Shown: positions 17,261-24,952 of the stretch, in pieces | How the letters are laid out: every line of letters begins with the position of its first letter | Numbering within the stretch: position 1 is the stretch's first letter | Position numbers and translations under genes: made by a program | DNA from: JAWLCQ01 sp041687095 | GTDB taxonomy: Bacteria; Planctomycetota; Phycisphaerae; SM23-33 | Length of the DNA: 30,385 nt | Assembly (NCBI GenBank): GCA_041687095.1 | Contig: JAWLCQ010000044.1 | Coordinates: 1-30,385, forward strand | Direction: 5' to 3' | The notes under the pieces: model-generated | Seen by the model: the letters and a program-made list of their open reading frames with translations, nothing else | What the model was told of the DNA's origin: nothing | Database searches by the model: none

Positions 17261-19750
17261 ATGAAGCGTACCGTTTCCCGACCGATGGATGAGGCGCAGC
17301 GGGTCGAGTCGCTGCTGCAGCAGATGACCCTCAGCGAGAAGGTGTCGCTCCTGTCCGGCCGGGATGTCTGGCGGACGGGGGCCATCGAGCGCCTGGGCAT
17401 TCCCTCGCTGATCATGACGGACGGGCCGCACGGGGTGCGCGCGCCGTCGGTCGAGCACGGCCGCCTGTCCGGGCCCGCGACGTGCTTCCCGACGGGCGCG
17501 TCGATGGGGGCGAGCTGGGACCCGGAACTGGTGCACCGCGTCGGGGAGGCGCTCGCCGACGAGACCCTCGCGCTGGGGTGCGACATCCTGCTGGGCCCGT
17601 GCGTGAACATCATCCGCGGACCGCTGGCGGGGCGGAACTTCGAGGCGTACAGCGAGGACCCGCACCTCGCCGGGCACATCGGCGCCGGCTGGGTCGAGGG
17701 CCTCCAGTCCCGCGGGGTCGGGGCGTCCCTCAAGCACTTCGCCTGCAACAACCAGGAGGCCGACCGCTTCCGCGGGGACTCGGTGGTGGACGAGCGGACG
17801 CTCCGCGAGATCTACCTCGCGCAGTTCGAGCACGTCGTCAAGCACGCCGCCCCCTGGACCGTCATGTGCTCGTACAACCGCATCAACGGCGAGCACGCCA
17901 GCCAGAACGCCTTCCTCCTGACCAAGGTGCTCCGCGAGGAGTGGGGCTTCGACGGCGTGGTCGTCTCCGACTGGGGCGCCAACCACACCGTCACCGACTC
18001 CGTCGCCGCCGGGCTCGACATCGAGATGCCCGGGCCGGCCAAGTACTACGGCCGCCTGCTGACCGAGGCGGTCGAGCACTGGCAGATCGACGAGGCCGTC
18101 GTCCACGAGGCGGCGAGGCGCGTGCTGCGGATGGTGGTCCGCAGCGGCCGCATGGACACGCCCCGCCCCACCGGAAAGATCAACACCAAGCAGCACGCCG
18201 CCCTCGCCCGCGAACTGGCCGAGTCGTCCATCACGCTCCTGAAGAACGACCGCGGCGTGCTCCCGCTCGATCCCCGCACGCTGCGCTCGCTGGCCGTGAT
18301 CGGGCCCAACGCCCTGGAGCCCCGCATCGGAGGCGGAGGCAGCTCCTACGTCACGCCCCCCTACCGCGTGGGCCCGCTGACCGCCCTCACCGATCGCCTG
18401 GGCAAGCGCGTCACGGTCGAGTTCGCCGACGGCTGCGACAATACCCCGCACATCCCCATCCTGAGCATGGCCTACGTCACCACGCCCGACGGAAGCTCGC
18501 CCGGACTCCTGGGGGAGTTCTTCCCCGGGGATTCGCTCCGCGGGCAGCCCGTCGCAAGGCGGACCTACCTGGAGGGCAACCTCTGGGGCTTCGCCCCCCC
18601 GGAGGGCCTGGACCGCAACGCCTTCTCGCTGCGACTGAGCGGGCGCCTGTCCGTCCCCGTCGGCCGCTCCTATCGCCTCGCCGTCACGCACTGCCACGTC
18701 GTCCGCGTGTACCTGGATGGCCGAAAGGTCATCGACAGCCACACCCCCGTTCCCGCCCCGGAGCACCCGTTCCACGTGCCCGAGGCCATCGTGGACCTGG
18801 AGGCCGGACGGGTGTACGACCTGCGGATCGAGTTCGTGAAGACCCCGCACCACGAGATCAACGCGATGCAGATCCGCCTGGCGACGGCGGCGAGGGAGGA
18901 CGAGAGCGCCCGCATCGCCGCCGCGGCCGATCTCGCCGCCCGCTGCGACGCCGCCGTCCTCTTCGTCGGCATGCCCGAGGGCTGGGAGACCGAGGGGTGG
19001 GACCGCCCCAACATGCGCATGCCCGGGCCCCAGGACGCCCTCATCTCCGCCGTCGCCGCCGCCAACCCCCGCACCGTCGTCGTGATCCACGCCGGGTCCC
19101 CCGTGCCCATGCCCTGGATCGACGACGTCCCCTCCGTCCTCTGGGCGTTCTACCCCGGGCAGGAGGCGGGCAATGCCCTCGCCAACATCCTGCTGGGCGA
19201 CGTGAGCCCCTCGGGCAGGATGCCCTTCACCCTCCCCCGCCGCATCGAGGACACCCCGAGCTACGGCAACTTTGGGGCGGGGCGACAGGTCCTCTACGGG
19301 GAGGGCGTGTTCGTGGGGTATCGCCACTACGACTACCGGGCCATCGAGCCGCTCTTCCCGTTCGGCCATGGGCTGTCGTACACGACCTTCCGCTACGGCC
19401 CGCTCCGCGCCCCGCGCAGGGTGACCGCCGGGAAGCCGATCCGCGCGAGCGTGACCGTCACCAACACCGGGTCCCGTACCGGCAGCGAAGTGGTGCAGCT
19501 CTACGTTCGCGACGTCGAGGCCTCCCTGCCGCGCCCCCCCAAGGAACTCAAGGCGTTCCGAAAGGTCAGCCTCGACGCGGGCGAAACGGCCACGGTGGAG
19601 TTCGAGCTGGACGACCGCGCCCTGGCGTTCTGGGACACCGCGAGCGGGCAGTGGAGGATCGAGCCCGGAGAGTTTGAGCTGCTCGCAGGCGCCTCCGCGG
19701 CCGACATCCGCTCCCGCAAGAAGCTGCACGTGACGGGCGAGCGGCGCTGA
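17261..19750 (+). CDS. GH3 beta-glucosidase with inserted PA14 domain
   Basis: This 829-aa enzyme of glycoside hydrolase family 3 would release terminal beta-linked glucose or a related sugar. The N-terminal TIM-barrel-like part has RNFEAYSEDP, KHFACNNQE and VVVSDWGA; D237 in SDW is the expected nucleophile. The second domain is interrupted by a PA14 lectin-like insert (about residues 408-545, from GLLGEFFPGD on). ETEGWDRP (576-583) probably holds the acid/base Glu. A fibronectin III-like C-terminal domain follows (VTVTNTGSRTGSEVVQLYV). No signal peptide is present, so the enzyme is probably cytoplasmic or periplasm-like by another route. GGAG sits 5 bases before the ATG. PA14-GH3 enzymes act on varied beta-glucosides, so the substrate is open. 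Confidence 0.93.
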   Translation: MKRTVSRPMDEAQRVESLLQQMTLSEKVSLLSGRDVWRTGAIERLGIPSLIMTDGPHGVRAPSVEHGRLSGPATCFPTGASMGASWDPELVHRVGEALADETLALGCDILLGPCVNIIRGPLAGRNFEAYSEDPHLAGHIGAGWVEGLQSRGVGASLKHFACNNQEADRFRGDSVVDERTLREIYLAQFEHVVKHAAPWTVMCSYNRINGEHASQNAFLLTKVLREEWGFDGVVVSDWGANHTVTDSVAAGLDIEMPGPAKYYGRLLTEAVEHWQIDEAVVHEAARRVLRMVVRSGRMDTPRPTGKINTKQHAALARELAESSITLLKNDRGVLPLDPRTLRSLAVIGPNALEPRIGGGGSSYVTPPYRVGPLTALTDRLGKRVTVEFADGCDNTPHIPILSMAYVTTPDGSSPGLLGEFFPGDSLRGQPVARRTYLEGNLWGFAPPEGLDRNAFSLRLSGRLSVPVGRSYRLAVTHCHVVRVYLDGRKVIDSHTPVPAPEHPFHVPEAIVDLEAGRVYDLRIEFVKTPHHEINAMQIRLATAAREDESARIAAAADLAARCDAAVLFVGMPEGWETEGWDRPNMRMPGPQDALISAVAAANPRTVVVIHAGSPVPMPWIDDVPSVLWAFYPGQEAGNALANILLGDVSPSGRMPFTLPRRIEDTPSYGNFGAGRQVLYGEGVFVGYRHYDYRAIEPLFPFGHGLSYTTFRYGPLRAPRRVTAGKPIRASVTVTNTGSRTGSEVVQLYVRDVEASLPRPPKELKAFRKVSLDAGETATVEFELDDRALAFWDTASGQWRIEPGEFELLAGASAADIRSRKKLHVTGERR

Positions 19751-19776
19751 CGCACCGTCGTGGCACCCATGACGGC

Positions 19777-19811
19777 GAGATTGCGACGGCCCCCGGAGGT
19801 CGCGCAGGGCC
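19777..19811 (+). repeat. Imperfect 35-bp direct repeat, left copy
   Basis: The stretch beginning GAGATTGCGACGG and ending GCGCAGGGC matches the stretch at 20001-20035 with a few changes. The two copies bracket the four-hairpin array. They could be part of the repeat unit or a trace of its insertion. Confidence 0.6.
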
Positions 19812-19839
19812 GCGCCATTCCATCTCCCCGTTTCCGTGG

Positions 19840-19995
19840 CATGGGCGTCTCGCCCATGCGTCCCACGGGCATCCTGCCCGTGGCCTTCGCCGGAGAGGCC
19901 CCCGTGGGCTGGGGGTCGTTGGGCTCGTCGCGGGGCCCGTCTCACCTCTCAGCAGGGGCGAGACGCCCCTGCGACACACGGGCGAGACGCCCGTG
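19840..19995. repeat. Array of four palindromic hairpins in mirrored pairs
   Basis: Four perfect hairpins are seen. CATGGGCG and CGCCCATG surround TCT (19840-19858). CCACGGGCA and TGCCCGTGG surround TCC (19863-19883). GCAGGGGCG and CGCCCCTGC surround AGA (19952-19972). CACGGGCG and CGCCCGTG surround AGA (19977-19995). The outer two are reverse complements of each other, both flanked by CCGTGGCA, except for one compensated T-A to C-G pair. The whole forms an inverted-repeat composite in the 410-base gap between the GH3 gene and the operon. It could act as a bidirectional mRNA end, but no T-tract is seen. Reading it as protein gives only repetitive artefacts. Confidence 0.85.
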
Positions 19996-20000
19996 CCACG

Positions 20001-20035
20001 GAGATGCGACGGCGCCCGGGGGGGGGCGCGCAGGG
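20001..20035 (+). repeat. Imperfect 35-bp direct repeat, right copy
   Basis: Begins GAGATGCGACGG and ends GCGCAGGGC, matching 19777-19811. It includes a run of nine G (20018-20026), a place where sequencing or replication slippage is likely. Confidence 0.6.
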
Positions 20036-20043
20036 CGGCGGCG

Positions 20044-20071
20044 TTGACGCGGTCGGGGCGCGGGGTATAAT
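20044..20071 (+). promoter_or_regulatory. Near-consensus sigma-70 promoter of the glycan operon
   Basis: TTGACG (20044-20049) and a perfect TATAAT (20066-20071) are 16 bases apart and lie about 90 bases before the first operon gene. All nine downstream genes are on the same strand with almost no gaps, so this is likely their main promoter. It starts just after the hairpin array and its right direct repeat. Confidence 0.75.
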
Positions 20072-20160
20072 GCCCCCGTCGACGCGCCCGCGGGCAGGTC
20101 GGCCGGCACTGCGAGGAGCGAGGCGCAGCCCCACAAGCCCCTTTCCGGGCGAACGGCACC

Positions 20161-22059
20161 ATGGAACCAGCACTGCAGGACAAGACGGACCGCGACCGGA
20201 CATGCCGGGCGAACGAGGTGGGGGCGCGTCCCGCCTCCGATCGCCGGGTGGTGCTCCCGGCGCTGGTGCTGTCGGCGGCCGTGGTGGCGGGGCTGTTCGC
20301 GTGGCAGGGGCACAAGGGGTTCAACCTCACCGATGAGGGGTTCCTCTGGTACGGCGTGCAGCGGGTGATGCTCGGGGACGTGCCGATCCGCGACTTCATG
20401 GCCTACGATCCCGGGCGGTACTACTGGTCGGCGGGTTGGATGCGGCTGTGGGGGGACAACGGAGTTCTGGCGCTGCGGGGGGCGGTGGCGATCTTCCAGG
20501 GGATCGGGCTGTTCGTGGGCCTGCTGCTGATCGCCCGCGCGTCGCGGCGTGGGGACCTGCTGTTCCCGCCGAGTGCCACGGGTTCGCAAACCACGGGTTC
20601 GCAGAACCAATGCGCTGCCCACGAGCACGGCTGCAAACAGCGCAGCCGTGGCACCCGACTGATCGCCCGCGCGATGCGCGGGAGGAACGCCCCGGGCGAC
20701 GCGGGTGCGCAGAACCCGTGTCCTTTGTGTGAACACGGTCCCGGCGGGACCGTGGGCAAGCGGCCTTTGGAGTGCGGTGGCGAAGACACCGCTTTGACTG
20801 GATGGCGCGCGGGCGTCCGAGCGGGCGTCGGCGCGGGCGGGAACGTGCTGTTGCTGCTGCTGGCGGCGGGGACGCTGGCGGCGTGGATGTTCCCGCGCCA
20901 CAAGTTCTTCGACATCTCGCTGTCCATCCTGCTGATCGGGGCGGTGGCGTTCCTCATCGAGCGGCCGATCCGCCGACGGTACTTCCTGGCGGGGCTGTGC
21001 GTGGGACTGGCGGCCGTCTTCGGGCGCAACCACGGCGTGTACGGCGTGGTCGGGGGCGTGGGGGCGATGGCCTGGCTGAGCCTTCGACGGACGGAGGGCC
21101 CGGGGCTGCTGGGCGGCCTGGCGGTTTGGGGGGCGGGCGTGACGGTGGGGTTCCTCCCGGTGCTTGCGATGGCGGTGCTCATCCCCGGGTTCACCGAGGC
21201 GTTCTGGCAGAGCATCGTCTACCTCTTCGAAGCCCGCGCCACCAACCTCCCCCTCCCCGTCCCCTGGCCGTGGCGGGTGGACTTCGCCGCGCTCCCGCTC
21301 GCGGACGCGGTTCGGGCGGTCGGGATCGGCCTGTTCTTCCTCGCCGTCCCCGCCTTCGGGGTCCTCGTCATCGCCTGGGCGTTCTGGCGACGGGTTCGTC
21401 GCGCACCAGTCCCGGCGGGGCTGGCGGCGGCGGGGTTCCTGGCCGTGCCCTACGCGCACTACGCCTTCTCGCGGGCGGACATCGGGCACCTCGCGCAGGG
21501 CGTGTTCCCGCTGCTCGTCGGCCTGCTGGTGCTGCTGGCGGGGCGGCGGGCGGTGGTGAAGTCACCGCTGATCGTGTTGCTGGCGGGCGTGAGCGTTTGG
21601 ATCATGCTCCCCTTCCAGCCCGGGTGGGCGTTGCGGCCCGGCCAGCCGTCCACGGAGATCGTGGTCTCCGGCAGCACGCTCACGGTCGATCCGGGCATGG
21701 CACATGAGGTGGCGGTTCTGCGCGACCTCGCCGACCGCCACGAAGTGGAGAACCGCCCCTGCCTCGTCGTCCCCTATTGGCCGGGCGCGTACGCCCTGCT
21801 GGAGTGCGAGTCCCCGATGTGGTCGCTGTGCGCCCTCTTCCCCCGCCCCGAACGCTTTCAGGAAGCGGAACTCCGGCGGATCCGCGCCGCCGATCCGATC
21901 CTCGCCCTCGTGCAGGACGTCGCCCCGGACCACCGCGACGACCTGCGGTTCCGCAACACGCATCCGCTGATCTACGGGTATCTCCTCGAACACTACGAAC
22001 CGGTCCCGCACTCCCCGCTGCCGGGCTGGCTGGTCTTCCGGGCCAAGGGGCGGCCATGA
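20161..22059 (+). CDS. GT-C-type (family 39-like) membrane glycosyltransferase with an in-frame repeat insertion
   Basis: This 632-aa polytopic protein begins with a membrane helix (about 30-48) and then has NLTDEGF with the acidic pair D58-E59 in the first outer loop, the usual site in GT-C enzymes that use lipid-linked sugars. It has about ten helices and a soluble C-terminal part. Residues about 132-227 do not look like the rest. They are polar and Cys/His-containing, and come from stacked palindromic DNA repeats (20576-20656, 20734-20754) inserted between two helices without breaking the frame. LIARA occurs on both sides of the first repeat. The start is the first ATG; its ribosome site is weak. 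It is the first gene of the operon, and its last bases overlap the next gene by ATGA. Activity with the insert is unknown. Confidence 0.75.
   Translation: MEPALQDKTDRDRTCRANEVGARPASDRRVVLPALVLSAAVVAGLFAWQGHKGFNLTDEGFLWYGVQRVMLGDVPIRDFMAYDPGRYYWSAGWMRLWGDNGVLALRGAVAIFQGIGLFVGLLLIARASRRGDLLFPPSATGSQTTGSQNQCAAHEHGCKQRSRGTRLIARAMRGRNAPGDAGAQNPCPLCEHGPGGTVGKRPLECGGEDTALTGWRAGVRAGVGAGGNVLLLLLAAGTLAAWMFPRHKFFDISLSILLIGAVAFLIERPIRRRYFLAGLCVGLAAVFGRNHGVYGVVGGVGAMAWLSLRRTEGPGLLGGLAVWGAGVTVGFLPVLAMAVLIPGFTEAFWQSIVYLFEARATNLPLPVPWPWRVDFAALPLADAVRAVGIGLFFLAVPAFGVLVIAWAFWRRVRRAPVPAGLAAAGFLAVPYAHYAFSRADIGHLAQGVFPLLVGLLVLLAGRRAVVKSPLIVLLAGVSVWIMLPFQPGWALRPGQPSTEIVVSGSTLTVDPGMAHEVAVLRDLADRHEVENRPCLVVPYWPGAYALLECESPMWSLCALFPRPERFQEAELRRIRAADPILALVQDVAPDHRDDLRFRNTHPLIYGYLLEHYEPVPHSPLPGWLVFRAKGRP
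20527..20541 (+). repeat. 15-bp direct repeat flanking the inserted element, left copy
   Basis: CTGATCGCCCGCGCG here is repeated exactly at 20659-20673, 132 bases (44 codons) on. The dispersed repeat copy lies between them, as expected if a target site was duplicated, although spacer bases remain between this copy and the element. Confidence 0.65.
20576..20656 (-). repeat. Dispersed double-hairpin repeat, copy inside the glycosyltransferase gene
   Basis: This is the reverse-oriented homologue of 14696-14770. On the plus strand the first-hairpin arms are CACGGCTGC (20626-20634) and GCAGCCGTG (20642-20650). The second hairpin is altered: CCACGGGTTCGCA occurs twice (20576-20588 and 20591-20603). 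The sequence is read as protein in frame with the host gene. A partial third relative follows near 20703-20720 (CGCAGAACCCGTG). Confidence 0.8.
20659..20673 (+). repeat. 15-bp direct repeat flanking the inserted element, right copy
   Basis: An exact copy of 20527-20541, lying two bases after the end of the inserted double-hairpin repeat. Confidence 0.65.
20734..20754. repeat. Second palindrome type in the glycosyltransferase insertion
   Basis: CACGGTCCC (20734-20742) and GGGACCGTG (20746-20754) form a perfect 9-base stem around GGC. Just downstream, GGAGTGCGGTGGCGAAGACA (20769-20788) resembles another common dispersed-repeat sequence of planctomycete-like genomes. At least two repeat kinds are therefore stacked in this coding region. 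Confidence 0.7.
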
Positions 22060-22751
22060 AGCGCGTCGCCATCCTCCAGTCCAACTACATCCCCTGGAAG
22101 GGGTACTTCGACCTGATCGCGGCCGTCGACGAGTTCATCCTCTACGACGACATGCAGTACACCCGCCGCGACTGGCGGAACCGCAACCAGATCAAGACCC
22201 CCCACGGGCTGCAGTGGCTCACGGTGCCCGTCCGCGTCAGCGGCAAGTTCCACCAGACGATCCGCGAGACGGAGATCGACGGAACCGCCTGGGCGAAGGC
22301 GCACTGGAAGGCGCTGGAGCACAACTACCACCGGGCGCCCCACTTCGACGCCGTCGCCGCCCCCCTCGCCCCGCTGTACCTCGAAAAGTCCTACACGCAC
22401 ATCTCCCAGTTGAACCGCCGCCTCCTGGAGGCCGTCTGCGGGTTCCTGGGGATCCGCACGGTCCTGCGGCACTCGTGGGACTACACGCTCGTCGAGGGGC
22501 GGACGGAGCGGCTGGCTGACCTCTGCGCCCAGGCGGGGGGCACGGAGTACATCTCCGGCCCGGCCGCCCGGGAGTACATCGACGAGCGCGTGTTCGCGGA
22601 GCGGGGCATCGCCCTGCGGTGGTTCGACTACGAGGGCTACCCCGAGTACCCGCAGCTCTGGGGGGCGTTCACGCACCAGGTCAGCATTCTCGATCTGCTC
22701 TTCAACTGCGGGACCGACGCGCCCCGCTACATGAGGTACGTGCGCCCATGA
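22056..22751 (+). CDS. WbqC-family protein
   Basis: This 231-aa soluble protein is recognised by the N-terminal AILQSNYIPWKGYFDLI (5-21), followed by DEFILYDDMQYTRRDWRNRN and WLTVPV, the hallmark blocks of the WbqC family. These proteins sit in O-antigen and exopolysaccharide clusters, often with amino-sugar transaminases and acyltransferases. Their reaction is not established; a role in decorating an amino sugar is a common guess. The start overlaps the stop of the preceding gene by ATGA, so translation is probably coupled. The next gene overlaps in the same way. Family call firm, function unknown. Confidence 0.9.
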   Translation: MKRVAILQSNYIPWKGYFDLIAAVDEFILYDDMQYTRRDWRNRNQIKTPHGLQWLTVPVRVSGKFHQTIRETEIDGTAWAKAHWKALEHNYHRAPHFDAVAAPLAPLYLEKSYTHISQLNRRLLEAVCGFLGIRTVLRHSWDYTLVEGRTERLADLCAQAGGTEYISGPAAREYIDERVFAERGIALRWFDYEGYPEYPQLWGAFTHQVSILDLLFNCGTDAPRYMRYVRP

Positions 22752-23677
22752 AGCTCTCGATCGTCGCATCCCTGTACCGCTCGAGCCCGCACATCGCGGA
22801 ATTCCACCGCCGCGCGACCGCGGCCGCACGGCAGCTCGCCGGGGAGGACTACGAGATCGTCCTGGTGAATGACGGTTCGCCCGATAACAGCCTGGACCTC
22901 GCGGTGGCCCTCACGCAGCAGGACGAGCACGTGGTCGTCGTGGACCTGTCGCGGAACTTCGGGCACCACAAGGCGATGATGACGGGCCTGGCCCACGCGC
23001 GGGGCGAGCGGGTCTTCCTCATCGACGTGGACCTGGAGGAGGAGCCCGAGTGGCTGCTGCCCTTCGCACAGCAGATGGACGCCGACCGCTGCGACGTGGT
23101 CTACGGCGTGCAGGAGGTGCGAAAGGGCGGGTGGTTCGAGCGCTGGAGCGGGCAGTGGTTCTACCGCCTCTTCAAGGCGATGACGGGCATGGCCCTGCCG
23201 GAGAACGTCGTAACGGCCCGGCTGATGACGCGGCGGTACGTGGAGGCGCTGCTGCGGCACGAGGAGCGGGAGGTGTTCCTGGCGGGCCTGTGGCACATCA
23301 CGGGCTTCCTGCAGCGGCCCCAGATCGTGAAGAAGCACAGCACCAGCAGGACCACCTACACGCTGCGGCGGAAGCTGTCGATCCTGGTCAACTCGGTGAC
23401 GTCGTTCAGCAACGCCCCGCTGGTGGGGATCTTCTACGTGGGGACGGCCATCTCGCTGGTCGCGATGGTGTACGCCCTCTACGTGCTCTTCATCTGGGCC
23501 TTCCTCGCCCAGCCCCTGAGCGGGTGGACCTCCGTGATCCTTTCGATCTGGCTGCTGGGCGGGATGATCATCAGCTTCATCGGGGTGGTGGGCATCTACC
23601 TGTCGAAGGTCTTCTCCGAAACCAAGCGACGCCCGTACACCATCGTGAGGGACATCCATGGCCGACGACAGGACTGA
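22748..23677 (+). CDS. GT2 glycosyltransferase, polyprenyl-phosphate sugar transferase type
   Basis: The product is 309 aa. A GT-A fold is visible with VNDGSPDNS (40-48, with D42) and the metal-binding DVD at 93-95 (FLIDVDLEEEPEW, against DADLQ in typical relatives). Two membrane helices lie near the C-terminus (about 225-290), then a basic tail. This architecture is that of DPM1/ArnC/GtrB-like enzymes, which move a nucleotide sugar onto undecaprenyl or dolichyl phosphate at the inner membrane face. In this operon it could supply the lipid-linked donor for the GT-C-type proteins. The donor sugar cannot be read from the sequence. It overlaps the preceding gene by ATGA and the next by 20 bases. 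Confidence 0.88.
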   Translation: MKLSIVASLYRSSPHIAEFHRRATAAARQLAGEDYEIVLVNDGSPDNSLDLAVALTQQDEHVVVVDLSRNFGHHKAMMTGLAHARGERVFLIDVDLEEEPEWLLPFAQQMDADRCDVVYGVQEVRKGGWFERWSGQWFYRLFKAMTGMALPENVVTARLMTRRYVEALLRHEEREVFLAGLWHITGFLQRPQIVKKHSTSRTTYTLRRKLSILVNSVTSFSNAPLVGIFYVGTAISLVAMVYALYVLFIWAFLAQPLSGWTSVILSIWLLGGMIISFIGVVGIYLSKVFSETKRRPYTIVRDIHGRRQD

Positions 23678-24293
23678 ACTGCTCTCCGAGGTCGCCGCGT
23701 ACTACGCCCGCACGCTGGCGGAGCACGGCGAGACCGCCCGCGGGGTGGACTGGAACGGGCCTGAGAGCCAGACCCTCCGCTTCGCGCAGGTGACGAGGAT
23801 CCTCGACGCACCGGGCCCCTTCTCCATCAATGACCTCGGCTGCGGGTACGGGGCGCTGTACGACTTCCTCGCCGCGCGCCACGACGACTTCGCCTACGCC
23901 GGGTTCGACGTCTCGGAGGACATGGTCCGCTCCGCCCAGCACCGCCACCCCCCCGGCGGCCGCGCGCGGTTCGCCCGCGCCGCCGAGCCCGACCAGCCGG
24001 CCGACTACGGGGTCGCCAGCGGGATCTTCAACGTCCGCCTCGGCCGATCGGACGCCCAGTGGCGGGCGTACATCGAGAGTACGCTGGACGCCCTCGACCG
24101 CACCAGCGCCCGGGGGTTCGCGTTCAACTGCCTCACCTCCTACTCCGACCCCGACCGCATGCGGGACTCGCTGTACTACGCGGACCCCTGCGCCCTGTTC
24201 GACCTCTGCAAGCGGCGGTACTCGCGGAACGTGGCGCTGCTGCACGACTACGGGCTCTACGAGTTCACGATCCTCGTAAGGAAGCTGCCATGA
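23658..24293 (+). CDS. Class I SAM-dependent methyltransferase of the glycan operon
   Basis: This 211-aa soluble protein has the SAM-binding motif NDLGCGYGALYDFL (D59 to G65 the core) and FDVSEDMVRSAQ as the second motif. The C-terminus has YYADPCALFDLCKRRYSRN and HDYGLYEFTILV, a pattern I associate with methyltransferases in surface polysaccharide clusters. The methyl acceptor, a sugar or its amino substituent, is unknown. Its start lies 20 bases inside the preceding gene, and its stop overlaps the following start by ATGA, so the genes are probably translated in a coupled way. Confidence 0.85.
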   Translation: MADDRTELLSEVAAYYARTLAEHGETARGVDWNGPESQTLRFAQVTRILDAPGPFSINDLGCGYGALYDFLAARHDDFAYAGFDVSEDMVRSAQHRHPPGGRARFARAAEPDQPADYGVASGIFNVRLGRSDAQWRAYIESTLDALDRTSARGFAFNCLTSYSDPDRMRDSLYYADPCALFDLCKRRYSRNVALLHDYGLYEFTILVRKLP

Positions 24294-24952
24294 GCAAGCG
24301 CCTGGTGATCTTCGGGGCGGGCGACATCGCCCAGCTCGCCCACTACTACTTCCGCACCGACTCCGACTACGAGGTCGCCGCCTTCACCGTCGACGCCCCC
24401 TACCGCACAGCCGACACCTTCTGCGACCGGCCCCTCGTCGCCTTCGACGCGGTCCCGCGGTTGTACCCCCCCGACGAGCACGAACTCTTCATCGCCGTCA
24501 GCTACACGGGCCTCAACGCCGTCCGCAAGGAGAAGTACCTGGCGGGGAAGGCGATGGGATACCGGATGGCGAGCTACGTCAGCTCGCGCGCGACGGTGCT
24601 CAACGACGGGCGCATCGGGGACAACTGCTTCCTCCTCGAGGACAACACCATCCAGCCCTTCGCGACCATCGGCAGCAACGTGACGCTCTGGAGCGGCAAC
24701 CACATCGGGCACCACTCGACGATCGGGGACCACTGCTTCCTGGCGTCGCACATCGTGGTGTCGGGGGGGGTGGTGATCGGGGAGCAGTGCTTCGTCGGCG
24801 TCAACGCGACGCTCCGCGACCACATCACCGTCGGGGACCGCTGCGTCGTGGGCGCCGGGACGCTCCTGCTCACCGATGCCGAGCCCGAGGGGGTGTACGC
24901 CGCCCAGGGCACGGAGCGATCCAGGGTCCCCAGCGGACGGGTAAAGATATGA
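24290..24952 (+). CDS. PglD/NeuD-like sugar O- or N-acyltransferase (left-handed beta-helix)
   Basis: This 220-aa protein has an N-terminal Rossmann-like part (VIFGAGDIAQLAHYYF) that in PglD binds the UDP-sugar. A hexapeptide-repeat beta-helix follows from about residue 100 (IGDNCFL, IGSNVTL, IGDHCFL, IGEQCFV, VGDRCVV). H141-H142 in GHHSTIGD is in the place of the catalytic His of PglD. These enzymes acetylate sugar amines from acetyl-CoA. Given the WecE-type aminotransferase at the end of the operon, N-acylation of dTDP-4-amino-4,6-dideoxygalactose is a fair guess, although its N-terminal half is the PglD/NeuD kind. AAGGA upstream supports the start. Confidence 0.85.
   Translation: MSKRLVIFGAGDIAQLAHYYFRTDSDYEVAAFTVDAPYRTADTFCDRPLVAFDAVPRLYPPDEHELFIAVSYTGLNAVRKEKYLAGKAMGYRMASYVSSRATVLNDGRIGDNCFLLEDNTIQPFATIGSNVTLWSGNHIGHHSTIGDHCFLASHIVVSGGVVIGEQCFVGVNATLRDHITVGDRCVVGAGTLLLTDAEPEGVYAAQGTERSRVPSGRVKI

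Noticed and set aside
15171..17264. A 697-codon open frame overlapping the copper ATPase in another plus-strand frame
   Set aside because: The translation is low-complexity Arg/Gly/Pro sequence with no motifs, and the ATPase frame has every family motif.
19760..20399. Short open frames on both strands in the spacer after the GH3 gene, with GVSPM- and RDARAT-like peptides
   Set aside because: These peptides are translations of the palindromic hairpins, which stay open in several frames; they match no domain and lack ribosome sites.
20611..20724. Cys/His-rich segment in the glycosyltransferase insertion as a zinc-binding domain
   Set aside because: The Cys and His residues come from translated palindromic repeats that also occur outside genes; spacing does not match a zinc-finger pattern.
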